A stretch of DNA of 64,000 nucleotides from Rhizomicrobium palustre. Lineage in GTDB: Bacteria; Pseudomonadota; Alphaproteobacteria; Micropepsales; Micropepsaceae. A program made the translations under genes and the position numbers. Where the stretch lies: contig NZ_JAASRM010000001.1 in NCBI RefSeq assembly GCF_011761565.1, positions 2,480,139 to 2,544,138 on the forward strand. Direction: 5' to 3'. The notes beneath the pieces are model-generated. The model was not told the origin of the DNA and made no database searches. It was given only the letters and a program-made list of their open reading frames with translations. Shown piece after piece: positions 9,041-17,497 of this stretch; position 1 is the first letter of the stretch, and every line of letters begins with the position of its first letter.

Positions 9041-10040
9041 TGCGAGAAACGGAGCCGCGCCACAAAATCTGCGGCTCCAAATCCCGCTTCACCTCGAGCT
9101 CTGTGCCGTAACAGAGATTGAGCAGGTGATTAAGGGCGTTCTTGGCGATCTCGCGCCAGGGGATCAGAACGGTGGTGAGTGGCGGCACGGTGAAGGCAGA
9201 AAGATCGATGCCATCATAGCCCATCACCGACAGATCGTCGGGAACGCGCACGCCCGATTGCTGCAAATAGGCGAGTGCCCCCATGGCGGATTCGTCGTTG
9301 GCGCAGAAGATCGCGGTGAACTTTTTGCGCCCTTCCAGAAGGGTCCGCACCCCCGCAGCGCCGCTCTCCGGCGAGAAGTCGCCGCTCACGCGCGGAATGC
9401 TGTCTGTGTCGATCCCTTCCTCGGCCAGCGCAGCATAGAAGCCTTTAAGGCGCGCCACGTTATCGGCAGAGCTGGCCGGGCCTTCGATCACGGCGAGTTT
9501 TCTGTGCCCTGCCTCGAACAGGGCGCGAGCCGCGGCGGCACCGGCGGTCTTGTGATCGGGATTAAAACAACGATCCGCATAGGCCGGTGCACTGCGATTC
9601 AGCAGCACGGTTTTGGGCTGCAGCGCCATCAGTTTTTCGACGTCTTTTGGTTTCAGCCGCGTCGCCATCAGGATGAGGCCGTCGCAGCCGCGATCCACCA
9701 GGAACTCGGCGCCATCGAGTGAATCTTGGCGCTCGCTGTCCAGCGTCTGGCCGAAATCAACCACCATATGGCGCCCAGTGGCGCGCAGATTGGTATAAAT
9801 TGCATGCAGGATCGGGGTGTAGAACGAACCCTGGATCAGCGGCACAAAAACCCCGATGGTTTGGGATTGGCCGTTTTGCAAGACGCGGGCGGCATGGGAG
9901 GGGCGGAAGTTGAGTTCTTCCACCGCTTTGCGCACGCGCTCGGCGGCTTTGGCCGAAACTGGGCCGGATCCCGCGATGGCGCGTGATGCGGTGCCAACCC
10001 CGACACCAGCTCGCTTTGCCACATCCTTGATCGTCGCCAT
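9030..10040 (-). CDS. LacI family transcriptional regulator
   Basis: DNA-binding repressor of 336 aa when started at ATG 10040; the upstream in-frame ATG at 10079 would add 13 residues before the canonical start MATIKDVAKRAGVGVGTASR. The HTH is followed by the hinge helix (HAARVLQNG) and a periplasmic-binding-like sensor domain (GVFVPLIQGSFYTPIL, ending near WRGSVSR). It lies behind the symporter gene on the minus strand, apparently in one transcript, and faces GH3. It most likely binds the palindrome at 2578-2593 and responds to a sugar from the target glycan. Confidence 0.93.
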   Translation of the reverse strand: MATIKDVAKRAGVGVGTASRAIAGSGPVSAKAAERVRKAVEELNFRPSHAARVLQNGQSQTIGVFVPLIQGSFYTPILHAIYTNLRATGRHMVVDFGQTLDSERQDSLDGAEFLVDRGCDGLILMATRLKPKDVEKLMALQPKTVLLNRSAPAYADRCFNPDHKTAGAAAARALFEAGHRKLAVIEGPASSADNVARLKGFYAALAEEGIDTDSIPRVSGDFSPESGAAGVRTLLEGRKKFTAIFCANDESAMGALAYLQQSGVRVPDDLSVMGYDGIDLSAFTVPPLTTVLIPWREIAKNALNHLLNLCYGTELEVKRDLEPQILWRGSVSRIKG

Positions 10041-10141
10041 GAAGCCGAGGAATCCGTTTGAGAGGCCAACAACACGCAAGTTGAAAGCCGATTATGCATC
10101 AATCCCCGCGCGGGAAAATCCAATAATCGCCGCAGCAATAT

Positions 10142-11689
10142 TTACCAGAACAGGATTACCACCACGCCTGTCACCACAATCAGCCCCGCGGCGAAAACTG
10201 TAACGCCATTCAGGCGTGGCTTGGTGGCCCTGAAGCTCTTCACCATGGCTTCGGCGCGCCCCGCCTCTTCGCTGGATCGGGGTGTAATAAGGCTCACCGC
10301 GCCCAAGATGGCGCAGGAGGCAAGAAAGACGAGAACCGCCGCCACCAGGAATGGCAGTTTCCAAACACCGGTCGCCGAAAGGACAAACAAGGTTAAGCCG
10401 ATGAGGCTGCCGAGCCCCGTCGTCCAAATGGCGCCGTTGGCATTGGCCCGCCGCCATAGGAGCCCGCCCAGAAAAAGCGCCACCACCGGCGGCGTGGCAT
10501 AGGCCAGAACCGCCTGGAAGTACTGCCAGAGCGAGGGAAAATGGAGGATCTGCGGCGCCCACATGGCTGAAAGGACCATCGCCACGATGGTAGCGAGGCG
10601 TCCGGTGGAGACGATTTTCCGGTCGCTGATATCCGGCCAGCGGCGCTTAACAAAGTCCATGGTGACGAGTGTGGCGGCGCTGTTATAGCTCGCTGAAAGC
10701 TGCGCCATCAGCGCGCCCAGAAAGGCCGCCAACAGTAAGCCCAAAAGCCCTGCGGGCATGACACCGAAGGCGAGCTGCAGATAGATGTCGTCGGCCTGTT
10801 TCAGATCGGGATACAGCACTCGCCCGGCAATGCCCGGCATCACGATCACAAACAGTGTGGTGAGTTTGAGAAGCCCCGCGAGCAGCGCTCCCTTCTGGCC
10901 ATCGGCGACGGATCGTGCCGCCAGCATGCGCTGGACGATGGATTGGTTGGTACACCAGAAATAGAAAGCCAAAATGGGTGCGCCGAAAACGAGGCCCGTC
11001 CACGGCATATAAGGGTCGCTGGCGGGGCGGATCAGTGACAGCGCCTCTTGCGGAACGTTTGTCATCACCTGGTGCCAGCCGCCCGCTTTGTCAAATGCGA
11101 AGCCTGCCAAGAGCAGCGCTGTGCCCAATACTGTGAGGGCCTGCGCCGCCTGGGTGTAGAGCACGGCGCGCAGGCCGCCGCTGACCGAGTAGATCACGGA
11201 AATGATAGCGAGCGTGATGATGGTGCCGATGAAGGGCAGGGCGGGAAAAAGAAAGCGCAAGACCAGCGCGCCGCAATAAAGCGCGCCCGCCGCATCGAGA
11301 AAGATGCAGAGAAACAGCGACAGCGCCGAAAACCACATCCGCACGCGCCAGTCAAAGCGCCGCTCCAGGAATTCTGGCATGGTATAGACGCGCGCGGCGA
11401 GCACCACCGGCAGAAAAACAACCGCGAATAACGCCAGGATGACGCTCGCCATCCAATCGTAATTGTAGACGGAAATGCCGAACGCATAGGCCGAGCCGGT
11501 CACGCCGATCAGCACGCCTGGTGAAACATTGGTGCCCATCATGGCAAGGCCAATGGCGGGCCAGGAGGCGTTTTGGGCAGCGAGGAAAAACTCGTTGGGC
11601 GAAGCTTTGCGGCGGGACAGTAAGGCCCCAAAGGCCAAAAGCCCTGCCAGATATATGGCTATGACGCCGAAATCGAAACCCGTCAGCAC
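10142..11689 (-). CDS. sodium:solute symporter, SSS/SGLT family
   Basis: Inner-membrane transporter of 515 aa with about 13-14 hydrophobic segments. SSS features include the N-terminal GLLAFGALLSRRKASPNEFFLA and the MGTNVSPGVLIG segment, with YTMPEFLERRF later and WCTNQSIVQRML in the middle. Members of this branch commonly carry sugars with sodium. It is encoded directly upstream of the lacI-family gene, 101 nt apart, and next to the glycosidase cluster, so it is probably the monosaccharide uptake step after GH30/GH3/GH89. The exact sugar is unknown. Confidence 0.88.
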   Translation of the reverse strand: MLTGFDFGVIAIYLAGLLAFGALLSRRKASPNEFFLAAQNASWPAIGLAMMGTNVSPGVLIGVTGSAYAFGISVYNYDWMASVILALFAVVFLPVVLAARVYTMPEFLERRFDWRVRMWFSALSLFLCIFLDAAGALYCGALVLRFLFPALPFIGTIITLAIISVIYSVSGGLRAVLYTQAAQALTVLGTALLLAGFAFDKAGGWHQVMTNVPQEALSLIRPASDPYMPWTGLVFGAPILAFYFWCTNQSIVQRMLAARSVADGQKGALLAGLLKLTTLFVIVMPGIAGRVLYPDLKQADDIYLQLAFGVMPAGLLGLLLAAFLGALMAQLSASYNSAATLVTMDFVKRRWPDISDRKIVSTGRLATIVAMVLSAMWAPQILHFPSLWQYFQAVLAYATPPVVALFLGGLLWRRANANGAIWTTGLGSLIGLTLFVLSATGVWKLPFLVAAVLVFLASCAILGAVSLITPRSSEEAGRAEAMVKSFRATKPRLNGVTVFAAGLIVVTGVVVILFW

Positions 11690-11748
11690 AATACCCCCGC
11701 GCCCAGAAGAGGGCGCGAGATTAGCGCAACAGACGGGGGGCTCGCCAA

Positions 11749-12789
11749 CTACTTCCCGAACGCTTTCACTTCGGCGATCACGTCATCGGCCAGACGGTCA
11801 ACCTCTGCGGGATCGGCATCCCAGGCGAACATGAAGCGGGCCGCGCCACCGATGAAGGTGTAGAAATGCCAGCCGCGCTGATGCAGCCCTTCCAGGATCG
11901 GCGTTGGTGCGTTCAGGAAGACCGAATTGGCGTTCACCGGATAAACCCGGGCGATATAGGGAAGGCCTTCGAGGCGCGCGGCCAGCCGCTTGGCGCAAGC
12001 ATTGGCGTGTTCGGCGTTTTTCAGCCAGGCGCCATTTTCAATCATGCCGACCCATGGTGCCGCCAGAAAACGCATCTTGGAGGCGAGCTGTCCTGCCTGC
12101 TTGCAACGGTAATCAAAGTCAGTCGCCAGGGAGCGGTCGAAGAAGATGATCGCTTCGCCGGTCGCCATGCCGTTCTTGGTGCCGCCAAAGCAGAGCACAT
12201 CTACACCGGCTTTCCAGCTCGCTTCGGCCGGGCTCACGCCCAGGCTGGCGCAGGCATTGGCGAAACGCGCACCATCCATATGCAGTTTTAGGCCCAGCTC
12301 GCGGCAAACGGCCGAGATCGCCTGTACCTCTTCTATGCTGTAGGTGATGCCAAGCTCGTTGGGCTGGGTGATGGTGACGGCCCGCGGCTTGGGGAAATGG
12401 ATATCGGAACGTCCCGTCGCGATGGCGCGGATGGATTGGGGCGTCAGCTTGCCGTTTTCTCCCGGCACGGCGAGGATTTTGGAGCCGTTGGAGAAGAATT
12501 CCGGCGCACCGCATTCATCGGTTTCGACATGGGCGGCGGTGGCACAGATCACGCTATTGTAGGAATAACATAGCGAGGCGAGCGCCAGGGAGTTGGCGGC
12601 CGTGCCGTTGAAGACGAAAAACACCTCGCAATCGCGATCAAAAAGGCGGCGCAGGCTGTCTGCTGCGCGGGAGGTCCATTCATCATCGCCATAGGAGCGG
12701 GCATGTCCGCTATTGGCCTCGGCCATGGCAGCCAAAGCTTCGGGGCAGATCCCCGCATAGTTGTCGCTTGCGAACTGCTGCTTTTTCAT
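11749..12789 (-). CDS. ltaE: low-specificity L-threonine aldolase
   Basis: PLP-dependent enzyme splitting threonine or allo-threonine into glycine and acetaldehyde, about 346 aa, the usual length. Motifs are FASDNYAGICPE at the N-terminus, GTAANSLAL, HMDGARFANA, and LCFGGTKNG with Lys205 as the PLP lysine. I prefer ATG 12789 (MKKQQF) over the in-frame 12798. It is transcribed away from the ubiT-side region and is separated from the symporter by a 59-bp gap. An aromatic amino acid beta-eliminating lyase is the close family alternative, but the GTKNG context fits threonine aldolase. Confidence 0.88.
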   Translation of the reverse strand: MKKQQFASDNYAGICPEALAAMAEANSGHARSYGDDEWTSRAADSLRRLFDRDCEVFFVFNGTAANSLALASLCYSYNSVICATAAHVETDECGAPEFFSNGSKILAVPGENGKLTPQSIRAIATGRSDIHFPKPRAVTITQPNELGITYSIEEVQAISAVCRELGLKLHMDGARFANACASLGVSPAEASWKAGVDVLCFGGTKNGMATGEAIIFFDRSLATDFDYRCKQAGQLASKMRFLAAPWVGMIENGAWLKNAEHANACAKRLAARLEGLPYIARVYPVNANSVFLNAPTPILEGLHQRGWHFYTFIGGAARFMFAWDADPAEVDRLADDVIAEVKAFGK

Positions 12790-13164
12790 CGCGCCCAATC
12801 CTTGTACCCAAAGTACTCTTACAAACCGTACATGGCGGGTTGGTGATGCGCGTCCCCGTTTGTTGCCGGATCGGCCGCATTCTCTCTAAGCGAGAGCGCC
12901 ACCTTGCTCGGGAGCAGGTTGGCGTTGGGCAGCGCCCAACTCGTCATGCTGGGCGCTAGTTACGGAAATTTCGGCGCTTTGCCAATGCGCAAAATCCGCG
13001 AAGCGGGCGGGAAACGGCTATGCAGAAGCTGCAAAGCTGCGGTTTTGCCTAAGAATGACGCAGAAAACCGTAAATCATGCCCCGGAGGAGGGTAACGAAC
13101 TCGTCATCCCGCTGCCCGCGAAAATCCGGTATGATTTCCTGCGTATCGACCGTGGAGGGACCAG
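12790..13164. other. gene-less stretch with two mutually exclusive hairpins
   Basis: No convincing coding sequence in these 375 bases. Two overlapping inverted repeats compete for the same bases: GTTGGGC (12924-12930) with GCCCAAC (12934-12940), and AGCGCCCA (12931-12938) with TGGGCGCT (12950-12957). Further on, GCAAAATCCGC near 12987 can pair imperfectly with GCGGTTTTGC near 13040. The stretch should contain the ltaE promoter and could host a small RNA or attenuator; no direct evidence separates these options. Confidence 0.35.
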
Positions 13165-13338
13165 ATGATTCGCTCAATGCTTCTTGGCCTTTCCGTGGCC
13201 GCGTTGCTGCAGCTCGGTGCCAGCTTCTGTGCCTCGGAGGCTCTCATTTTCCCGGATCATCCAGTGGATTGGGTGCAGTTGCAAAGCGATGCGATGGACC
13301 GCCTTGTCGAAGCGGGTTTCACGCTCATCCAGGGCTGA
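13165..13338 (+). CDS. small exported protein, 57 aa, unknown function
   Basis: Short reading frame starting ATG 13165 with a good ribosome site GGAGGG (13154-13159) five bases upstream. The product begins MIRSMLLGLSVAALLQLGAS and so has a plausible signal peptide cleaved near FCASEA; a short acidic tail follows (DHPVDWVQLQSDAMDRLVEA). No family recognised. It lies about 195 bp upstream of ubiT on the same strand, but nothing shows co-function. Overlapping minus-strand frames here look like shadows because they lack initiation signals. Confidence 0.5.
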   Translation: MIRSMLLGLSVAALLQLGASFCASEALIFPDHPVDWVQLQSDAMDRLVEAGFTLIQG

Positions 13339-13533
13339 TAAATCGTCCTTGGGCGGAGGATTAGCTGCCGCCCAGGCATGCGCTTGATGCCTTTCATCGC
13401 GCAGGGCGATACCGGTATCGCGGATACAATTGTTAGCGACGTGACGGCCCAAATTGACGCGGCCCCGCGACAAAACCTGCCAAACGCCGGGGCGCGGGTT
13501 GAGGCTGCCGGTGACAAGTTTAGAATTTGAGGC

Positions 13534-14070
13534 ATGCGTGGATACCTGCCCCCTATCGTTGCCCGTGCTGCGGGATTGTTGCCGCTATTGCCGCTTGAGG
13601 TAATGGCGCGCCGCCTGATGGCCAATGCCATGGCCGCTCGTCCCTCTTTCGCCGCCAGGCTTGGCGCCTATACCGGGCGCACCTTCGCGGTCGATCCGGT
13701 GGATTGCCCCTTTGTGTTCGTCATCCGTCCGGACGAGGGCCGTACCCAGCTTTCGGTCGTGCGTGACACGGCCATTTTCGATGCGCGCATTGCGGCGCCG
13801 CTGGTGGTGCTGATCGGCATGGTGGATGGCAGCTATGATGGCGATGCCTTGTTCTTTTCGCGCGATCTGTCCATCGAGGGCGATACCGAGGCGGTGCTAG
13901 CGCTGCGCAATGCCATCGAGAATGCGGAACTTGATCCTTCCACGGTGCTTGGCCTGCCCAAGAGCCTGCAAGGTCCGGTGAACCGCGCCGCAAGGCAGAT
14001 GTTCACACGCCTTCGTCGTGTTCTTGATGCGCCGGAAGATAACGGCCCCAACGGGGTGTATGTCGCATGA
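13534..14070 (+). CDS. ubiT: SCP2-domain ubiquinone biosynthesis accessory factor UbiT
   Basis: Lipid-binding accessory protein of oxygen-independent ubiquinone synthesis, 178 aa. It has the SCP2-like core (VDPVDCPFVFVIRPDEG, TAIFDARIAAPLVVLIGMVDG) with a short N-terminal helical stretch rich in Leu/Pro/Ala. The best evidence for identity is context: its TGA overlaps the ubiU ATG (ATGA) and ubiV follows with the same tight packing. In Escherichia coli UbiT, UbiU and UbiV are together required for anaerobic hydroxylation steps. Presumably it binds the octaprenyl- or decaprenyl-phenol intermediates. Confidence 0.85.
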   Translation: MRGYLPPIVARAAGLLPLLPLEVMARRLMANAMAARPSFAARLGAYTGRTFAVDPVDCPFVFVIRPDEGRTQLSVVRDTAIFDARIAAPLVVLIGMVDGSYDGDALFFSRDLSIEGDTEAVLALRNAIENAELDPSTVLGLPKSLQGPVNRAARQMFTRLRRVLDAPEDNGPNGVYVA

Positions 14071-15059
14071 GCAAGAATCTCGAACTCGTCTGTCCCGCCG
14101 GTACGCCCGCAGGCCTTCGCACCGCCGTCGACGCTGGCGCGCATTCGGTCTATTGCGGTTTTCGCGATGAAACCAACGCGCGCAATTTTCCGGGCCTCAA
14201 TTTCGATCGCGATGAAATGCGGGAGGCGGCGCAATATGCCCATGAGCGCGGCGCCAAGATTCTGATCGCGCTCAACACCTTCATGCGCGCAGGCTCCACT
14301 GATTTATGGAAGCGCGGCGTGGATGATGCGGTTGCCGCCGGTGCCGATGCTTTGATTCTCGCCGATATCGCGCTGGTCGATTACGCCCGCAAGGCCCATC
14401 CCAAGCAGCGTTTGCATCTCTCCGTGCAGGCCGCCGCCGCGACGCCTGAGGCAATCGCCTTTTATCGCGACCGCTTTGGCATTTCGCGCATAGTGCTGCC
14501 GCGCGTGCTGACTGTGGAAGAAATTGCGCGTCTTTCGGCCCAGGCGTCTCCTTGCGAAACCGAAGTCTTCGTCTTTGGCGGGCTTTGCGTGATGGCCGAG
14601 GGGCGCTGCATGCTCTCCTCTTACGCCACCGGAAAATCGCCCAATATGGCGGGCGTCTGCTCGCCCCCGAGCCACGTCACCTATCGCGAGGACCGCGATG
14701 CCCTGGTGGCGAGTGTGGGCGGTTTCACCATCGAGCGCTTTGAGCGTGGCGAGCCTGCGGGCTATCCCACCCTCTGCAAAGGCCGCTTCCTGGCTGAAGG
14801 GGCTGTTTCGCATTTGTTCGAAGATCCGGTGAGCCTGAACGCGGTCGAGCTTCTGCCGCGATTGGCCGAGATTGGCGTCACCGCCTTCAAGATCGAAGGC
14901 CGCCAGCGCGGACGCGCTTATATTTCCACCGTGGTGCGCACCTTTCGCAAGGCGATTGACGCCATGGCGGCAGGCAAGAAAGTCGATTTTGAAGAATTGC
15001 GCGGTCTCACCGAAGGCCAGCGCGATACGGTCGGCGCTTATAAGAAGGCTTGGCGCTAA
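14067..15059 (+). CDS. ubiU: UbiU, 4Fe-4S U32-family protein of anaerobic ubiquinone synthesis
   Basis: Forms a heterodimer with UbiV for O2-independent hydroxylation of ubiquinone precursors. At 330 aa it has the U32 start ELVCPAGTPAGLRTAVDAGA and four cysteines at 174, 181, 198 and 237 (GGLCVMAEGRC, AGVCSPP, TLCKGRF). Their spacing equals that of the cluster-binding cysteines of the E. coli protein shifted by five residues, which supports a 4Fe-4S site and not a peptidase. ATG 14067 overlaps the ubiT stop, and the TAA at 15057-15059 overlaps the ubiV ATG, so translation is probably coupled. Confidence 0.92.
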   Translation: MSKNLELVCPAGTPAGLRTAVDAGAHSVYCGFRDETNARNFPGLNFDRDEMREAAQYAHERGAKILIALNTFMRAGSTDLWKRGVDDAVAAGADALILADIALVDYARKAHPKQRLHLSVQAAAATPEAIAFYRDRFGISRIVLPRVLTVEEIARLSAQASPCETEVFVFGGLCVMAEGRCMLSSYATGKSPNMAGVCSPPSHVTYREDRDALVASVGGFTIERFERGEPAGYPTLCKGRFLAEGAVSHLFEDPVSLNAVELLPRLAEIGVTAFKIEGRQRGRAYISTVVRTFRKAIDAMAAGKKVDFEELRGLTEGQRDTVGAYKKAWR

Positions 15060-15970
15060 TGGATAACGTAATGCAACGCCCGCGCCTCTCGCTCACTCTC
15101 GGTCCGGTCCTGTTCAACTGGCCGGTCGCCAAATGGGTCGATTTTTATGCCCGCATCGCCGATGAAGCGGCGGTGGATCGCGTCTGCATCGGCGAGGTGG
15201 TCTGCTCCAAGCGCAAGCCCTTCGTGGATGACGTCACCCTTGAAGTAGTGGACCGGCTGGAGCGCGGTGGCAAAGAAGTCATTTATTCGACTTTGGCCTT
15301 GCCGACCTCCAAGCGCGAGATCCGCGAAATCAGCGATGTGATCCAGGCCGGCTATCGGATTGAGGCCAATGATATCGCCACCGTGCATATGCTGAATGGC
15401 CGCCCGCATATCATTGGGCCGTTCATCAATATCTACAATGAAGACGCGCTGGCGCTGCATTTGAAGCTCGGCGCCACCCGCATCTGTCTGCCGCCGGAAT
15501 TGCCGCTGGACTCCATCCGCCTTCTAGCCAAGGGTAATAATGCGGTAGAGGTGTTCGCCTTTGGCCGTCCGCCGTTGGCCTTGTCTGCCCGGTGTTATTC
15601 GGCGCGTGCGCGCGGCATGGCCAAGGATGCCTGCCAGTTCATCTGCGAGAATGAGCGCGACGGTATGAACGTCGAGACGCTCGATGGCACGCCCTTCCTC
15701 GCGGTGAATGGCATTCAGACTATGGGTTATGTCGTGACTGCCGCCATGCGCCATGTCGAAACCTTGCGCGATGCGGGTGTCGTATCGCTGCGCCTGTCGC
15801 CGCAAAGCTGCGATATGGTGCGGGTCGCCAAAGTCTTCCGCGACCTTGCTGATGGCGTCACTACGCCCAAGGAAGCGGGTGAGGCGATCTCAGTGCTGCA
15901 TCTGCCGGGGCCGCTTTCGGATGGGTTCCTGCGCGGCGTGCCCGGCCATATGCTGACGGAAGTCGACTAG
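15059..15970 (+). CDS. ubiV: UbiV, 4Fe-4S U32-family partner of UbiU
   Basis: Second half of the UbiUV complex, 303 aa from ATG 15059 (TAATG overlap with ubiU); an in-frame ATG at 15050 is less likely. Cysteines at 49 (EVVCSKR), 179 (SARCYSARARG), 192 and 196 (DACQFICE) match the four cluster ligands of UbiV. LFNWPVAKWVDFY near the N-terminus and MLTEVD at the end are typical. Together with ubiT and ubiU it implies ubiquinone synthesis without oxygen, consistent with the cytochrome bd genes downstream. Confidence 0.92.
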   Translation: MDNVMQRPRLSLTLGPVLFNWPVAKWVDFYARIADEAAVDRVCIGEVVCSKRKPFVDDVTLEVVDRLERGGKEVIYSTLALPTSKREIREISDVIQAGYRIEANDIATVHMLNGRPHIIGPFINIYNEDALALHLKLGATRICLPPELPLDSIRLLAKGNNAVEVFAFGRPPLALSARCYSARARGMAKDACQFICENERDGMNVETLDGTPFLAVNGIQTMGYVVTAAMRHVETLRDAGVVSLRLSPQSCDMVRVAKVFRDLADGVTTPKEAGEAISVLHLPGPLSDGFLRGVPGHMLTEVD

Positions 15971-15971
15971 G

Positions 15972-16394
15972 CTATTTACCTTGCGCGTTGCGCACCGCGA
16001 AATTCACCGCGAGCGATGTGCCATCGGAAAAGGTCAAATTCACCGGCACAGTCGTGCCCGGCTTCAGCGTGGGTTTCATGCACATCAAGTGATAGCCGCC
16101 GGGCGCCAGGTTCAGCGTAGCCCCCGGGGCGATCTCGACTTTGGGCACTTCCATCATATGCATCATGCCATCCATCTGATGGGTCATGTGCAGCATCAGC
16201 GTGGGGCAGGCGGACGATTGGGCACCGGTGAGTGCCACCGCCGTTTTGCCGCTGTTTCTAAGGACGACATAGCCCGCCGCGGGCAGGTCGCCGGGCAGGG
16301 CGCGAAACCAGCCATCGCCTGCGGAGATTGTGCCGGCCAAAGCCGGACCGGAAGCCATCGTCAGAGCCGTAAGCCCGAAAAGAAAGCGCCGCAT
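15972..16394 (-). CDS. periplasmic copper chaperone, PCu(A)C family
   Basis: Exported 140-aa protein with signal peptide MRRFLFGLTALTMASGPALA. The Cu(I)-binding motif is visible as methionines and histidines in MLHMTHQMDGMMHMMEVP and later GYHLMCMKP, matching the H-x10-M-x21-H-x-M pattern loosely. These proteins deliver copper to the CuA or CuB centres of cytochrome oxidases. It is convergent to ubiV with a single base between the stops. The run of methionines (MDGMMHMM) is richer than usual and may bind more than one ion. Confidence 0.88.
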   Translation of the reverse strand: MRRFLFGLTALTMASGPALAGTISAGDGWFRALPGDLPAAGYVVLRNSGKTAVALTGAQSSACPTLMLHMTHQMDGMMHMMEVPKVEIAPGATLNLAPGGYHLMCMKPTLKPGTTVPVNLTFSDGTSLAVNFAVRNAQGK

Positions 16395-16462
16395 AGCTGA
16401 TGCCCTTTTGGATGCGGGGCGAGCTAAGCGGCGTGTGAGGCGATCGTCAAGCTAGAAGGGGC

Positions 16463-16498
16463 GCGCCTGCCCGTCCTTAGGGGGAAACGGGCAGGCGC
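16463..16498. terminator. strong 12-bp stem-loop, probable terminator
   Basis: GCGCCTGCCCGT (16463-16474) is the exact reverse complement of ACGGGCAGGCGC (16487-16498), with a 12-nt loop. It lies 7 nt past the stop of the small minus-strand frame at 16506. Neither side has a long T tract, so the intrinsic terminator role is plausible but not certain. Confidence 0.5.
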
Positions 16499-16505
16499 TA
16501 TCGGC

Positions 16506-16682
16506 TTAGATCTCGTCTGGCGGGGGTGCACTACGGACGAGAATCCGAGGCCAAAGCAGTTCGTCTCTCACGCGCTGGAGGTACGTAAAAACGGTCTCAC
16601 CATGATCGGCTTGGGACTGCGCGCCGAGGCTGGGGGCGGCCAGGGCGGCTGGGAAGATCATGCTGAGTGTTTGACCGATCAT
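16506..16682 (-). CDS. small protein, 58 aa, unknown, coupled to upstream small gene
   Basis: Starts at ATG 16682, which overlaps the TGA of the preceding minus-strand frame (ATGA), the arrangement typical of translational coupling. The product begins MIGQTLSMIFPAALAAPSLG, a hydrophobic N-terminus that may be a signal peptide or membrane anchor, and continues with a polar tail (DHGETVFTYLQRVRDELLWP). A strong hairpin lies directly behind its stop. No family recognised. The overlap and the hairpin are the evidence that it is real. Confidence 0.42.
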   Translation of the reverse strand: MIGQTLSMIFPAALAAPSLGAQSQADHGETVFTYLQRVRDELLWPRILVRSAPPPDEI

Positions 16683-16897
16683 ACGTTATCCCCCGACTGT
16701 GATTGACGTTCAAAACGACTGGCTAAATTCAAAAGGTTTTCACTTCTGGTCCCCGCTTGTTCGGCGGCGGCCCTGAGGTCCCGAGCGACGTCGGCGAGGC
16801 GTTTGCGGATCGCTTGGGATTTGAGCTGGGCGTCGGTGATCAAGGCTTGTGCTGCCCGATCCTCTTCTGCTTGCCGCTCTCTGAAATCCTTGCCCAT
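16679..16897 (-). CDS. small alpha-helical protein, 72 aa, unknown
   Basis: Highly charged 72-aa product starting MGKDFRERQAEEDRAAQAL and continuing as one probable amphipathic or coiled-coil helix (IRKRLADVARDLRAAAEQAG). Composition and heptad-like spacing look like a real protein and not an antisense frame. It overlaps the next small gene by ATGA. It lies downstream of the receiver gene at 17080-17427 on the same strand, 182 bp away, with a TCCGTAT-type motif between, so it may belong to the FixL/FixJ-like regulon (inference). The ribosome site is weak (GTGGGCG). Confidence 0.5.
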   Translation of the reverse strand: MGKDFRERQAEEDRAAQALITDAQLKSQAIRKRLADVARDLRAAAEQAGTRSENLLNLASRFERQSQSGDNV

Positions 16898-17011
16898 CGC
16901 CCACTATGCCGTCCGTGCCGTTCGTATCGTGACCATGCTTCCGAATTTGAATGGTTGTAAGTTGGGACTTTCCCTGATGTCGCAGTATTTATCGGTACAC
17001 GCCTGAATTAT

Positions 17012-17022
17012 CCGCATACGGA
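17012..17022 (-). promoter_or_regulatory. TCCGTAT-type motif upstream of the small gene pair
   Basis: Reading on the minus strand, TCCGTATGCGG lies about 115 bp before the 72-aa gene. Related sequences occur at 17498-17510 and twice at 46857-46894, each time upstream of a minus-strand signalling gene. Candidate binding site of the FixJ-like regulator; unproven. Confidence 0.3.
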
Positions 17023-17079
17023 AAAACCCCGGCGCCTCGCGGGCCGGAGCGTGATTTCCAAATTTGTGTGTATTTGAAA

Positions 17080-17427
17080 CTAAGCGCGGCGCGCTTGTTC
17101 GATCCACAAGACGAGCTGGTCTTCGGGCACCGGCTTATGCAGAAGCTTGACGCCGATGCGCGCCGCGCGCGGTTCAAGCGAAGGATCGCTACGCCCGGTC
17201 ATCATCAACGCCGGAGTCTGATCGCCCTGGGCACGCAGATGCTCGAGAAGGTCGAGGCCAGTCATGCCGGGCATGTGCTGGTCGACCAAAAGGCAGTCGG
17301 GTTTGTTGCCGGCTTCGCGCAGGAAGAGTTCAGCAGAGGCGTGGTCGCGCACCTCGTAGCCGTAGGACTCCAGAAGGGCTCTGGTGGAGTCCCGAACGGC
17401 ATCGTCGTCGTCGATAATGTCAACCAT
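17080..17427 (-). CDS. single-domain response regulator (FixJ-type receiver)
   Basis: Stand-alone receiver of 115 aa from ATG 17427 (MVDIIDDDDAVRDSTR); a TTG further upstream is less likely. Phosphoacceptor Asp lies in LLVDQHMPGMTG, the switch Thr in MMTGRSD, and the conserved Lys in LLHKPVPEDQ. It has no output domain, so it probably passes phosphate on or competes with the adjacent FixJ-like protein for the kinase. A clear paralogue is encoded at 51763-52200, beside the second kinase of this window. It is transcribed with fixJ- and fixL-like genes, 112 nt after the former. Confidence 0.88.
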   Translation of the reverse strand: MVDIIDDDDAVRDSTRALLESYGYEVRDHASAELFLREAGNKPDCLLVDQHMPGMTGLDLLEHLRAQGDQTPALMMTGRSDPSLEPRAARIGVKLLHKPVPEDQLVLWIEQARRA

Positions 17428-17497
17428 GGTCGTCAAGCCGAAGGGCCCCAAAAAGCCACATGAGAACGGTGGTTTATGTAGCCGGAACAGCGTGCCA

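Noticed and set aside
13174-13631. Two minus-strand frames overlapping the small exported protein
   Set aside because: They lack initiation signals and look like antisense of the small gene and the ubiT upstream region.
16757-17006. Plus-strand frames opposite the 72-aa helical protein
   Set aside because: Cys/Arg/Leu-rich shadow composition; the minus-strand frame has better protein character and the ATGA coupling.
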